Below are positions 10,310 to 21,224 of a stretch of 64,000 bases of DNA, piece by piece. The translations under genes were made by a program, and so were the position numbers. Numbering within the stretch: position 1 is the stretch's first letter; each line of letters opens with the position of its first letter. This stretch comes from Ampelomyces quisqualis (Eukaryota; Ascomycota; Dothideomycetes; Pleosporales; Phaeosphaeriaceae): contig JAGTXZ010000021.1 of NCBI GenBank assembly GCA_018398575.1, positions 1,550,001 through 1,614,000 of the forward strand, written 5' to 3'. The notes below the pieces were generated by a model. It saw only the letters and a list, made by a program, of their open reading frames with translations. It was not told where the DNA came from and made no database searches.

Positions 10310-11098
10310 CTACTTCAACCCGTTGATTCCCAGCTTTTGTAGCACACCTGCCAAATCATCATCAACGATTGTATCCCAGCCCCTCTCATCACCCCAAGTA
10401 ATCCGCTTCTGATTCAGCTTCGCCTCATCCATCAAGCCAACCAACAGAGGACTGGACTTGTTCACCCCAGGATATGCATCAAACTCAAACTCACTCACGC
10501 TAGGTATCTGAGCCAGCAAGGCTCTCACCAGACTTACACTGTACTCGGTATAGTAAGTCTGGCCTATGAGCAGCTCGCCAAACGATGGATGGCTCGAAGG
10601 ATCGAGTTCCACAAAGATCCGAAGCTTGTGCACGCGCGTGGTAGCCGCAAGCCCCAACCGACTGTCCACTACCCAGTGCTTAGGCGGAGACGTGAAGCCG
10701 GGCCCCAGTCGCAATTCCAAGCGCGTCATGTGCGCTCGATTCTTCCGTGGTATCCATGCCAAGAGCGGGTGTTTCTTGTTGATGTATCGGCCGTGTATTG
10801 GGAACACGCGGAAGGTGTTGCGACTGTAGAAGACGCGCGTTGCTTCATCGTGCATGCGCCGCGATACGGTGAAAATACGGAGATGCGGCGCTACGGTGCG
10901 CGCATTCGTCGGATCCAGATCGAGCGTCTTCGGAAAGACGAGCAGGAGTTCGTACACGCGAAGACGAAGTTCTGAAGGCAAATCAAAGAAGCGGAACGGC
11001 TCGACGGGTTCTGCAGAGGTGGGTGGAGGCTTGGAAATGTCCAGCGTGTTCATGCACTTCACGAGCCGGTCGATGTCTTTCGTTGTATGGCGGCCCAT
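10310..11098 (-). CDS. F-box-like (2EXR-type) domain protein
   Basis: This single-exon frame encodes 262 aa from the ATG at 11098; the open frame extends nine codons further but without an ATG. The segment FRFFDLPSELRLRVYELLL, about residues 35-53, is the F-box-like or 2EXR signature at the start of many short ascomycete proteins. It is followed by the usual stretch in which listed residues end in a short RVFYSRNTF block. The remaining 150 residues contain alternating hydrophobic and basic patches and no catalytic motif. Such proteins belong to large, fast-evolving families, possibly substrate adaptors of SCF-type ubiquitin ligases. That role is inferred from the family. Confidence 0.7.
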   Translation of the reverse strand: MGRHTTKDIDRLVKCMNTLDISKPPPTSAEPVEPFRFFDLPSELRLRVYELLLVFPKTLDLDPTNARTVAPHLRIFTVSRRMHDEATRVFYSRNTFRVFPIHGRYINKKHPLLAWIPRKNRAHMTRLELRLGPGFTSPPKHWVVDSRLGLAATTRVHKLRIFVELDPSSHPSFGELLIGQTYYTEYSVSLVRALLAQIPSVSEFEFDAYPGVNKSSPLLVGLMDEAKLNQKRITWGDERGWDTIVDDDLAGVLQKLGINGLK

Positions 11099-11728
11099 TT
11101 TGCCTGCAGCCAATACCACCAGCACGACGTATCGAGCGAGGCACTCTCTGAAGCGAACAATGGCGTCGCCTCAGGTTTGCTTATGCATCCATCGCGATTG
11201 CGGCTCGTCACGCATCGATTGAGTCGTCAAAGGGCGTGTCTCGTGCCTACGGGACGAACTGCTCATGCGGAAGGAGCAGAAGTTCTTGGGGGCCACGATA
11301 TCTTTTCTCCCCAGCTTCGTGTCAACCTCAAATTTGTAGAATAAAATCTGACGTCAAATTCTGTGGGTGATCAACTTTGGGGAAACAGGAATTCAGGCGG
11401 CGTCGGGCGAAGTTTTGATCAGCGTCTCGGGGAAACGTCGGCCCGGCGATTTGCCGAGAAGACAGCTAACCGATTCTAAACGAACGTTCACCACTGATCG
11501 AGCGCCGAGACACTTTGATCATTACCCATTTCAAGACTGCGCGCAATATACACGACAGGAAAACCCCTCTTTAACTGCTCACACAATGATTACATGCCAT
11601 AATAAATCCTGCACGCCTTTCAGAACAGACTCAACTAAGCAGGCCTGAAAGCCTCGTCAGTTGATTGTGTCAACCCTCCTCCAGGACTACTCACAATTGA
11701 GCCAAACATTCCCTGGAACAGCATATAA
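11099..11728. other. Intergenic, nothing recognised
   Basis: No gene could be supported on either strand between the F-box-like gene and the first of the two paralogous orphan genes. Confidence 0.5.
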
Positions 11729-12634
11729 CTACGGTTGATGGCGCGCGTTTGTCTGTCCCAGCTCGTATCGTCGAACCTCTGCGTCGCGCCATACGAACAA
11801 CCCCACGATATCTTCCAAGCACTCAATCCACAAGTCTGAAACTGCGCCAGCGAGATCCATCCGTGCGGCCTCGAAAACGAACCGAACATCTTCCATTTCA
11901 TCAAAGATCTCGTCTTGCTCCCACTGCGTGCAATGGTCTTGGATCCACTCCACAAGGCCTGTCGACAGGTACACCTTCAGTTCTACCCGCAGATCTCCTG
12001 GTTTGACGGTGCGTATTGCGTCGTTCTTCATAGTACGGTGAAAGTACAAGGAGATGAGACTGAACGCAGTCATGATGACCTCCGTCGCGACACGATTGGG
12101 CTCGCCAAGCTGAGAAGCACGTATCTCGCCTATAAACTCCAAGTCATCCAGCGCGCGCAAGACTACCAAAGGCTCGAACTGAGCCACCAACTTGTGCGCG
12201 TCTTCTCGGTTGATCTTCACAATTTCAGTTGCTGGAATGATATCCATGATCGTGCCGAAAATGCCGTCCGTGAGCTTGATCTCCGGTCCGATAGACTCAG
12301 ACGTGATGACTGGCTGTTGCTCCTGGACTATCTCAACGTTGCATCGACAAGGGGGAATGCTATGTCCAGAAGCTATCATCCGTCTGCAGATATCGTCAAA
12401 GCAATGTTCGATGCAGTGTAGTGTTCCGGCTTCATCAGGCGGCAATAGATCGACAAAGTTTGGAAACGCCTCCGTGTTGAGCGCTTCATTTATGCCAGGA
12501 TAAAGAGGCGATGGAGAGGCTACAGGAAATCTGAGCCTGCCAGCAACAAACACCTTGAGCATGTTTGGGTGCGCGCGTCGTGCTTGGATGGAAGCAGGCG
12601 TCGCCAACATGGAGTCTTCGTTGAATTGAGGCAT
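11729..12634 (-). CDS. Orphan Cys/His-motif protein, paralogue A
   Basis: This uninterrupted 301-aa frame has a clear ATG. No known family is recognised. A compact cluster, H73-C74-x2-H77-C78-x4-C83-x12-C96-x-C98, could bind a metal. The rest is predicted mostly helical, with a C-terminal block containing WIECLEDIVGLFVWRD. The gene immediately upstream on the same strand (12907-13902) shares the Cys/His cluster, the preceding PNF/PDF-acidic segment and the C-terminal block, so the two are paralogues. There is no signal peptide or membrane segment, so it is probably intracellular. The function is unknown. Confidence 0.7.
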   Translation of the reverse strand: MPQFNEDSMLATPASIQARRAHPNMLKVFVAGRLRFPVASPSPLYPGINEALNTEAFPNFVDLLPPDEAGTLHCIEHCFDDICRRMIASGHSIPPCRCNVEIVQEQQPVITSESIGPEIKLTDGIFGTIMDIIPATEIVKINREDAHKLVAQFEPLVVLRALDDLEFIGEIRASQLGEPNRVATEVIMTAFSLISLYFHRTMKNDAIRTVKPGDLRVELKVYLSTGLVEWIQDHCTQWEQDEIFDEMEDVRFVFEAARMDLAGAVSDLWIECLEDIVGLFVWRDAEVRRYELGQTNARHQP

Positions 12635-12906
12635 GGCAGTACTAAGTACTTAGGGTATGTAATGTTCGGTTGAGTGAGCTTTCAACCTTTATCCTTCAGG
12701 TAAGTCACTCAAACAAATACAAGTACTGAGACAATTCGTGGCCAGACATGATCATGTAGCATGCACGGTGGTGGTCTTACATCCGTACAAAGCAAATCAG
12801 CCACACACAGCAAATGAAAGACTCGCTTGGAGTCAAAGTATCCACTAGCCTCGCCAATGTGAAACCGATGGTCCTAGAATTCACGCGCGCATACCTCAGT
12901 CCTGTG

Positions 12907-13902
12907 TCAGCAACAAATGAAGCCGACAGGACTGTACTTCAGCTGTCCCTCACCCTCCCACCAGACCAAGGCCCCAACAACGTCCTTGACGCACTCCTCG
13001 GCCTTTTGAGTCAATACCCTCAGACCTTCATTTCCCTCCGTCTCTCTCCTCATCTCTTGCAGATTGCCCTTCGCATCTTTTTTCCAAACCCATTTCTTCA
13101 CCCACTCCAGGCAATCCCATCGCATACACGCCATCAGCATGGCTTCCAGCTCCTTGACAGTCATTACACGCGACCCATTTAAAGACCCACCCAACATGGT
13201 TTTCAGAGTGTCTTCGAGTCCGTAGAAGACACAGCTGTTAGCGTCTTTGGCAGCCGACGCGTATCGCTTTGCTGTGTGTATGGTTGTTTTGGTGTAAGAG
13301 GAAGATGCGAGCAGGAAGTGCCAGATGTCCAGTTCGCCCTGGGAGCGGAGACGTTTGACGAGTGCCAGTGCAGCAGGCATGGATATCGTGACTTCTCTCC
13401 CATGCTCTACACTCCGGTAGGCCGACTTGGCAGCGCGAAGAGTGACGTGCGCCACAGATTCAACATCAAATTCCTGGTCACGGAATTTGGTGCCAGCGCA
13501 TATGCATTCACGTTTAATGCGGTGATCCTTGTCAATTACTCTTGTCTTCTTGCAGGATAGGTGAAAGCAATGCATTAAGCAATGCGCTTCACTTTCACCT
13601 CCGGGTTCGAAATCTGGAAATGGCATCATTTCCGCGCTCTCTGGCACCTCGTAGTGTGGAGTAGATGGCCGTACGGGTAAGCAGATGGTGTCTTCTGATT
13701 CATCAGAAGACAGAGACTCTGAGGACTCTGAGGAATCTGAAGGCAAATTTGGGTGTGCTGCCATAGTATCCAGAAATTCCCATTCCCGAGCCGTATGGGC
13801 CACCGGGCGAGGTTGCTCTTGAGTCGGCGGAGCAATATGATTGGCACGTATAAGCTCGGCCTGGTCGAGGAAGCGACAGATGGGCATGCTTGCGCCGAAC
13901 AT
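12907..13902 (-). CDS. Orphan Cys/His-motif protein, paralogue B
   Basis: This single-exon frame encodes 331 aa from an ATG at 13902. It carries the same cluster as its neighbour: H107-C108-x2-H111-C112-x4-C117-x15-C133-x-C135. A Ser/Glu/Asp-rich low-complexity stretch (about residues 55-72) precedes the cluster. The C terminus (EECVKDVVGALVWWEGEG) matches the corresponding end of paralogue A in pattern. Overall similarity to A is low outside these blocks, so the duplication is old or fast-diverging. The two lie head-to-tail, 272 bp apart. A DNA-, RNA- or protein-binding role through a zinc-like site is possible but unproven. Confidence 0.7.
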   Translation of the reverse strand: MFGASMPICRFLDQAELIRANHIAPPTQEQPRPVAHTAREWEFLDTMAAHPNLPSDSSESSESLSSDESEDTICLPVRPSTPHYEVPESAEMMPFPDFEPGGESEAHCLMHCFHLSCKKTRVIDKDHRIKRECICAGTKFRDQEFDVESVAHVTLRAAKSAYRSVEHGREVTISMPAALALVKRLRSQGELDIWHFLLASSSYTKTTIHTAKRYASAAKDANSCVFYGLEDTLKTMLGGSLNGSRVMTVKELEAMLMACMRWDCLEWVKKWVWKKDAKGNLQEMRRETEGNEGLRVLTQKAEECVKDVVGALVWWEGEGQLKYSPVGFICC

Positions 13903-14405
13903 GTTGGCAATGGCAGTAATGTGGTTGGGAAGGTAAATGTGCGAGAAAAGTGTTTGGTCTTGTGAGACTCAAGGGGGAGACATGGCTATTTTCATATGGG
14001 CAGGCATAAAACCCGGTCGTTCCATGGTTGAGTGCCTCTTAGTTGCTCTTGGCTCAGGGTCAGAGTACTGTTCCATGGTCCACAGTGTAGGCTATTTCTG
14101 CATCACGTGACTCGGTCTTAATCATTCTCAAGAGTGTTTCGAGCTGAGCACTCGCCACAAAGTGCCTTGAAAATATACAGGCCCATGTTTCAATTACTGA
14201 CATCGACTCAACCATAACGTAAGAGAGTCAACAAAAACGCCGCAAGTACAGCCATCTTTCTCTTACTCCGCTTGAGAAAGCTGAGCCCCAATTCCGCCTC
14301 TCTCACGCAGAAATCTGCCCTCGAGGTCTCAGCTTGCACAAATCCGCGTCTGTTCATCCCCCTCTTCCTAGGAGCGACTGCCTCGCCATTATCGCCTTGC
14401 TCGTC

Positions 14406-14610
14406 ATGGCTGACTCTTCGACTTCAGTCATGCTGCCATTCCTCCGTCCTGCGCATGCGAATGCGAATGTGCGCTCCTTCCTCGATATTCCTGCTAAGAT
14501 CTTCAACAACATATAAGACTATTTGTTCAAGTTGGAAACCAAAGGGCGGATTAAATGCAGCGGCTGGCGCCAAATCATCGAGGATGAGTCCCGTCAAATC
14601 AGCTCTATCC
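14406..14610 (+). pseudogene. F-box-like fragment with stop codon
   Basis: An ATG at 14406 leads into SFLDIPAKIFNNI, which resembles the F-box-like core found in fungal 2EXR/F-box proteins. The frame hits TAA at 14514-14516 exactly where the core should continue. The downstream codons (DYLFKLETKGRIKC) still resemble the continuation. With no intron signals around the stop and no further domain, it looks like a short decayed copy. Confidence 0.4.
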
Positions 14611-14959
14611 TCATAATGTAGTCGGCGCATATCTTCATGAAGCACAAAGCTTAACTCGACAACAGCTCAAAATGATCGGTTCCTTCACACTTATGTTCCC
14701 GACTCTAGGGTTCACATCGGAACAACCACCACCGACATTCATGATTCACACCTGAGACAGCTTTGTATACCACGTCAGACATGTGTCAAATTTCAATTTC
14801 ACGCACCATGATATCTCATCAATACAAGTAGTCTTTGCCCTCGATACCAGCCCCCATTCTGCTAAGATCTTAACTCGCAAGTCGAACAAGAACACCAAGC
14901 AACTGCTAAACGAGCAAAACGAACACCATCATCGACAACATCCCAGAAAGTAGACCATC

Positions 14960-15151
14960 ATGTCTCACCCCCATACATCTAAAACCGTCACCGTTGTGTA
15001 CAACTGCTTCTTTTGTGGCCATAGGAGCTCTGTTTCCGGTCTTCCGCGCTCGCCTTACCCATTATGGCAGCATCAGCTTAGCTGCCAGAAGTGCCGGACA
15101 CAGCTCGTGGAAGGAAGCTGGCAGGAGTACCCGGATTCGTACGGCTTCTAG
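14960..15151 (+). CDS. Small zinc-ribbon-like protein (63 aa)
   Basis: This short frame has an ATG preceded by an A/C-rich leader typical of fungal 5' untranslated regions. It has two CxxC pairs, C16/C19 and C42/C45, separated by 22 residues, which is the spacing of a zinc ribbon or treble-clef knuckle. A Trp-rich C terminus follows (EGSWQEYPDSYGF). No signal peptide is seen. The two pairs make chance less likely, but the length is close to background, so expression evidence would decide. The function is unknown. Confidence 0.45.
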   Translation: MSHPHTSKTVTVVYNCFFCGHRSSVSGLPRSPYPLWQHQLSCQKCRTQLVEGSWQEYPDSYGF

Positions 15152-15235
15152 GGGCATATAATGTCCTCGCTATAGCGATAGTTTTGGTAATGAAATGCAA
15201 GGACTGTTTTAGAGATTTCCACGCCGCTATATAAA

Positions 15236-17889
15236 TCACAATGCTAAGTGATCTTGACAAATGGAGTCGTCGCCTCGCAAACGTTCTGATCTATCATATG
15301 TCCCCCAAGAATCCGGCGTAGTGAGTCCTGTGCTCTCCAATTCAGGTGAGAAGTACTCGGTATCGCTATCATTGTAAATCTTGCCCATGCTCGCTATGGG
15401 ACTTGACCACGCAGGTGACAGTAGGCTCTGCGCTGTACTGCCCAGTGATCTCTTTGTTGAGTGCGGCCTCTGCGGCCAAAAGCTGGAAGCGAGACATGGA
15501 TGCCGATCGACATGATTAGGCTTGAACTCGGGTATAGGTTTAGTAGGTCTCGGTGAGGTTGAGAAAGCAGAAGCTTTGTGCGTGCTGTCGAGTAAGACGC
15601 GCGAAGAGCTTTCTTCCGACGTCGGCCACCACCCTGAAGTCGAACACAAATTCCTTCCCGTTTCGTGCACGAAGTTTGCAAATTCTCGCGGGTCCACACT
15701 TTTGTTGCTGAGAGAACTTTGTCGGTCCGTACCACCGTGAGAAATACGGTACGGAAGATTATGGTTGGTGTTCCCAAGTTCTAATCCTGCAGATTCTCTC
15801 CAGACATCCGTCTGCCGGTCTAAAATGCTTCGAGATGGGTACTCATTGAGGCTATAGCTGTCGACATACGAGCCGGATTCATTCGCGTAATCGAGCTTCA
15901 TGACCATTTCGCCATCTTCAGCTTCGAAGCTGACGCGTATTGGCAACCAGTCTGGAATCTTCTCTCCTGCCATAGTATCTAAGGCTTCAAATAATGGACC
16001 CTCAGCGACGATGCTGACTTCCCATGTTCGGTGGATGCGATTGCATTCTTCGACGATCCAGTCTTTCATACGTTGGGCGTGTGCCATGGTTTGAATGATC
16101 TCATCAGTCACGTCTGAACCAAGACCAGGGGTATGAGATTGTACGGCACGCAGCCGTCGCATGGTCCTGTACCATGCGCCAATGGAAACTTGAAGAGGCG
16201 TGTGCAGTCGTAGAGGGACTAGGGGCAGGGTCTGCGAGAGTGACTTTGCCCACGGGATGGACTTTGCTAAGCACACCGCTGCATCTGTCTCGATCTTGTG
16301 TATAAAGTATCGATCTGGAATATTGGACATTGCTGTTTCGGCGGGGAAGTAGCGATACAAAGTATCGATGAGACCGCCCAGGATGTTGATTAGCATCCAG
16401 TACCGTGTGCATAGTACCATAGATTGAATGGATTCGAAATGTAAAGATTCTGGCATTACATCTTCCAAATCTCGCACAGGACGGGTGGAAGCTGTAACGG
16501 CTTGACTTAGAAGGGGGCCCACGTGATCAGGTACGTTCAGTTGCCAAAGCGTTTCGGTCAGCGTGACCGCATCCACAAGCGCAGTGGTGTTATTTTGATG
16601 TGAAACTGCGTGTCTGACTAGACAGTTGAGACGAGGACATTGGATGAAGGCGTGCATGATCGCCATCGAGGCTCTTTGTGAAGGCGACAGTACTATCTTT
16701 TCGGATGACAGTGGGGGCGGGAATGTTGTAGAAAGATAGAAGTCGTTGTCATATGCTGATCGACGTCCAGCGAGCATTGCTTCGTTGACCTTTCTTGATA
16801 AGTTGCCGGCTTCACTTGTCAAGGCTCTGATCACTTACATCATCAATATATGTGTTGTCAATCAGGTTCCAGAAATGCTCATCATCGACATTTGCAATTG
16901 CTCCAGCTTTGAGAAGTTCAGCAAGGCCAAAAGCATGGACAGCATGATACATGGTGTCGATTCCCAAGAGTGCCTATTGAGATGAATGCTGCGAATGACC
17001 TTACGAACAGATTTTCGACGTACCTCCGCCGCGTAATGCATCTTTGTCGCCAGAACGACGTCATACGTAGGCCGGTTGTTCGTATTGTTGACGAACAGCT
17101 GAAGCTCTTTCAAGGCCTTCTCTTTGCTTGCACTCGCCAACTGTCTTTGCGAGTACGTGTCGTGATTGTACACAGCATAGCTATTGACAAAGAACTCCAC
17201 GGCAAGATCCATCATTCTATTGGAACCAACACGTGCCGGTATGGATTGTATCCAAGTTCCAAGAATCGATAGGGGCTGGTTGCCGGCAGGTTCCAAGCCC
17301 ATCATATCGATGTAGCGAGCTATGAGTGCTGTCTCTGGCGATGAAGGTTTGATAGTTCTCATTGCAGCTTCTGCTTGTAATTTTTGCAGGTATAATCCCA
17401 GCTTCTTTCTCCTTAGCACTTCGGTTTTCCTTGAGATGGTAGCTCTTCGTTTTGATAAAGGTGCCAAGGTCTGGAAAACGCCTTGTCCATTTTCTGCCTC
17501 TCTTTCTGTCGTAACATGGAGGTCGGACAGTGTAGAGACGGAAGAGGCAATCGTTTCTTTAGAGGCATGAAAAGTATGGACAATAGGTGCCACTCTCGAT
17601 TTTCCATGCTTGGTCAATTGATTGGGGTCCTGAACTATGAAAGCTGATGCCTTTCCATAAGAGTAAGAGCAAATGCGGTCTTTCTTCCGGCAGGCCCCGC
17701 ATTTCGGCTTCTCTTCATCACACTGCTAAAGTTAGATACAAATCAAGATCTTTTCTCACCGGCACATGAAATAGTAGAGTAGCCTCATATATGATTCGCG
17801 GCTACTACCGGTCCTAATGCAATGCGCATGGAGAAACGCACCTTGACTTTGCGCTGCCTACAGGTATCGCATTTACCAGTCTGCGTCAT
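15236..17889 (-). CDS. Zn2Cys6 transcription factor
   Basis: Four exons (17842-17889, 17024-17722, 16839-16973, 15236-16789) join to 811 aa. The introns are 119, 50 and 49 bp. The binuclear zinc cluster is C7-x2-C10-x6-C17-x6-C24-x2-C27-x6-C34, and intron 1 falls just before C17, so it is assembled only after splicing. The basic RQRKVK between C10 and C17 is the usual DNA-contacting stretch. The middle region, about residues 80-480, is helical like fungal transcription-factor middle homology regions. The last 200 residues are Ser/Pro-rich and disordered. It should act in the nucleus as a pathway-specific regulator. The target is unknown, and no biosynthetic cluster surrounds it. Confidence 0.85.
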
Positions 17890-18687
17890 AATTACATCAG
17901 CACTCTTTTAAAAGACCCGGCTGATCTGCTACTTCAGAAAGGTAGGTGCGGGCGTTGCTACTCAGGTGTGTAAACAGGCAGCAGGATTCGCAAGTGCAGT
18001 TCAGTGTCTTCACGATGAACATTGAGGTGCGGAGTACCGTACAATGATACTACGATGATTTGAAGATGGAGCGTTCGATTTCGTGCTTGCGTGAGGCGTA
18101 AGTAGTGTGAGTTACTGACATTCGAGGTGCCAGGTGCCAGGTGGTCATGGATACGAGGTCCGTCAAACCCCGGCTTAACTAGTTATCCTAAACAGGCAAG
18201 GCGTCACACTTGTTCACCGGCTTTCCCAACGCTCGAAATTTCTACTGTCCTTTGTTCTGCACTCGTAATGGGGTATGGGTCATGGTTCAGATTTTAGTGT
18301 ATTGGACAGAACATGCGATAAAGAAAGGGTAGAATAGTTCGCTGCCGGACAAGCATCAAGCATTCCATCTGGCTACACTTCCCATACTGCGCAACAACAG
18401 ACTTGTACACCGGTTCAGCTCTTATGCCCTCAACAAGTCTTTGAAGAGAAGCAGATACGGCAGATGATGCATGGGCTGTGAGCGACAGGAGCACAACAAG
18501 GCCGAGAGTATGGTGAGATCATGTTGAGAAGGACATCTCTAGCAGACCCAAGGTTAGCATGTTCTCGTCTGTGCGACTAATTTAATTCAAAAAAATACTT
18601 GTACATCCCGCTCGTGCGTCTGCGTCTACCTCTGTTTGAACCAAAAGCGTTTCGGGTTTTGGTAGAGAGTTTGAGGATTACGCCTGA
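17890..18687. other. Intergenic region upstream of the Zn2Cys6 gene
   Basis: No gene is supported. A CGGAGTAC motif lies at 18030-18037. A short direct repeat (gtgccag twice) lies near 18126-18140. Confidence 0.5.
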
Positions 18688-20581
18688 CTACCATGAAGGC
18701 GCCATGCTTGACAGCATATTCTCCACGTTCAACTCTTCGCGGTAAGCCGGGAAAATTTGATCAACAACATCTGCAATCCATCGAGGAGTACTTCGAACAG
18801 TAAAATGCATCTTGGAGTGTTCCCAATACTCAGGATACCAGCCTGCACATTCCCAGTCCACTATGCCCGAGATCCTCCCCATCTCGTCGACCAGAATATT
18901 TCTGAGATTAAGATCTGCGTGGGTGAAGACTATCTCGTGCTTCACGCTGTGCGATTTTGAAATCTGCTTCCATGCATCTTCGTCAAGAGGAAGATCGAAT
19001 GTCAAGAATTGGTTGAACTCGGTCTCATCGCGGAACCTCAATTGCTTGCGTTGAGAGTCACCGATTCGCCAATCCAGAATTCCACCACCCAGTGGATTAC
19101 ATATACGGAACTGTGAACTATTGTTGTTAGGAATATTCCGCAATTCAGCGAGATAGTCCTTGAGCTCTTGTGCAACTACGTCCAATTGTCTGTCGGTCAT
19201 GGTAGACAGCCTTTGCCCTATACCGGATCCATTGAGACCGGTCATGAGGAGATATGAGTATCCACGATGCTGAATTGCGTCTATTCCCTTTGGTGCGGGG
19301 ATTTGGGTGTATTTCTGAACGATTCGGAGTGATTCAAGTTCTGCTCGATGTCTCGGGGCCCAGTTTCGACGCGATTTTCGCAGGTAGAGATTGAAAGGCA
19401 ATCTGTAAACCCGATCGGAACCAGTGTCTCGATAAAATCGCTTCCCAAACGATGCTACACATCTGTAAGCAGTTGCCCGAAGAAACACTGGTGTTTGCAA
19501 CCACAGGCGTTCGAGTATCAGATATCCAGGTTGGGTGCAACGTCGAAACCAGTTCGTCTTTGCTGGCGCCTTCGTAGCTGAGTCCATCGGGTCCTGTGAC
19601 GTTGAGCTGCATGAGGGGATGCAACTTTGTCTCATATAGTCCAAAACTTCCAGCCATGCCATAGCTGGTGCGAGTCGATAATGGACTTCGATAAGTTGCG
19701 GATTCGGGAGAGACGCGGTACCCATAGCCATATTATCCAGTCTTATTAACGGAAAAATATCGACTCGTCTAGATGAAATGAAACAGTTCGTCTTTATGAA
19801 GTATGCAGCCTAGTGCTATTAGACAAGCTTGGTCACCTAAAAACAGGAACTAACTGAGTTGCTTGTGGTTCCGAGCGAATTGGCCTTCAGGGAAATCCTC
19901 CCATTGGCGAAATGTTCAAGAATTTGCGATGACAACAGCATCAGCTGATTGGATAGATCATGGCCGAGAGATTGGAAATTTTGATCTAAGACCGACCGCA
20001 GATATTCCAGTTTCGGACGCCCAATGTACACAGCGAACATAGTGTCAAGCCTTCCCTGTTGTTAATTTAGCCACATTAGGGGCTAAGGACGTCGAGTTCC
20101 TACATCTCGGACCATGTCTTGATCTTGAAAGAGACTAGGAAATACAATATGTATAGGCAATGGATCTTCGTTGTACTTCTTTCCGTTCTCAAACTTTGAG
20201 ATACAGCATCTGCCTTCATCTCTCTGCCATAAGCTCCGTTTGAGTGACGGGTTCAAATTCTCGCAAATGGTCGGACGTACTGAATGGTTTGTCAACACGA
20301 TTTGAGGCAGAGGATGGTGGCGACAAACCTTTTCGCAAGAGACTGATCCAATCAGCCAAGAATTCCGCAACCGTGACTTTATTGTGTCCAACAACATGAT
20401 CGAGAAAGTAACGAGCCGCAAGTTCTCTATCGACAGACTGCTATACAAACCCAATGAGAAGAGCTCTCTGAGGATGAGCCAGTGAGTCGGTGATAAGAGA
20501 AATCGCTTGGAACTCAACAGAAGCTTCATCACAGGAGAGAAGGTGGGAGACGCATCCTGAAATGTGGTACGGACTACCCAT
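18688..20581 (-). pseudogene. HNH-domain plus APH/choline-kinase fusion gene with one in-frame TAG
   Basis: Four exons (20329-20581, 20104-20279, 19855-20055, 18688-19809) with 49-, 48- and 45-bp introns join to one 584-codon frame. The only defect is TAG at 20441-20443 (codon 47). Residues 98-190 look like a fungal HNH domain: RDEGRCCIS at 104-112, H128 in PIHIVFP, and LSNQ at 177-180. The C-terminal half is an aminoglycoside-phosphotransferase-type kinase with catalytic H507-x-D509-x4-N514 (HADLNLRN) and DFG-equivalent D528 in VDWE. The linking exon 4 reads through a conserved IEVHYRLA helix, so the halves belong to one protein. The start ATG at 20581 has strong context (gcgccATGG). CAG-to-TAG would explain the stop. 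It is either recently inactivated or a sequence error; a 347-aa kinase-only product from 19731 is possible. Confidence 0.6.
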
Positions 20582-21224
20582 GGCGCCGCTAGCTTTGAGA
20601 TATACTGCAGGTTGTCAGGACCGATAAAAAACGGAGTGAATCTTACAATGCTGAATCAGCTGTTTCCCCACCTAGAAAGTGCCCGTGCACTGTACATTAA
20701 TTCAAAGCCTGCGACAACGTCCTTCTACTCTAATTTTCTGCTTGCAAAGCTTATTTTTTGGTGTTGAGTCATAAGGCTTTAAAGCTATCACAACAGCTAT
20801 TTTTGCTATTTCTAATTGCTACAATCAGCGCCTCTATACAAAACGTCGTCCGCTGCAATACTGCTGTTCTAGAAGCTCTAGATATAAAAGGCGTGTAAAC
20901 TACCTAAGTACGGTGATGAAGGTGGCGGCTCTGTTGGCGGCTGTGGGCTGTACACCACGGAGAGCGTTGGTCTTGATCGCGATGGCAGAACCGTCGCCGT
21001 TACCTCTAGCTTGTACACCTGTGTAGACGTTCTTTGTGCAACACAAGGGCTAAGTCTTCGCAGACCAGTGTGGAGATGAAGGTATGGAGGTGAAGCTTAT
21101 CTGCGATAAGCTTAACTTTGGCGGGGCCGAGGTTCTGCCGCCCTCGATGCGTCATCAGCTCACGTGGGCCTGAGACCTCCTCGTAAATACACGTTGACGA
21201 ATTCAAGACCCCAGAGCGCCCACG
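20582..21224. other. Divergent intergenic region, AT-rich centre
   Basis: This lies between the HNH-kinase gene and Pelota. The part around 20740-20910 is AT-rich with short repeated GCTATTT/CTAATT-like words, resembling a decayed repeat edge. No coding potential was seen. Confidence 0.4.

Noticed and set aside
20225..20275. GGTTCAAATTC as a tRNA B box
   Set aside because: No matching A box or cloverleaf, and it lies inside exon 2 of the HNH-kinase gene.
20083..20532. Single 149-codon minus-strand frame as the start of the HNH gene
   Set aside because: Its first 90 residues are Leu/Ser-rich frame-shifted sequence; the spliced model from 20581 gives better composition and a strong start context, despite one TAG.
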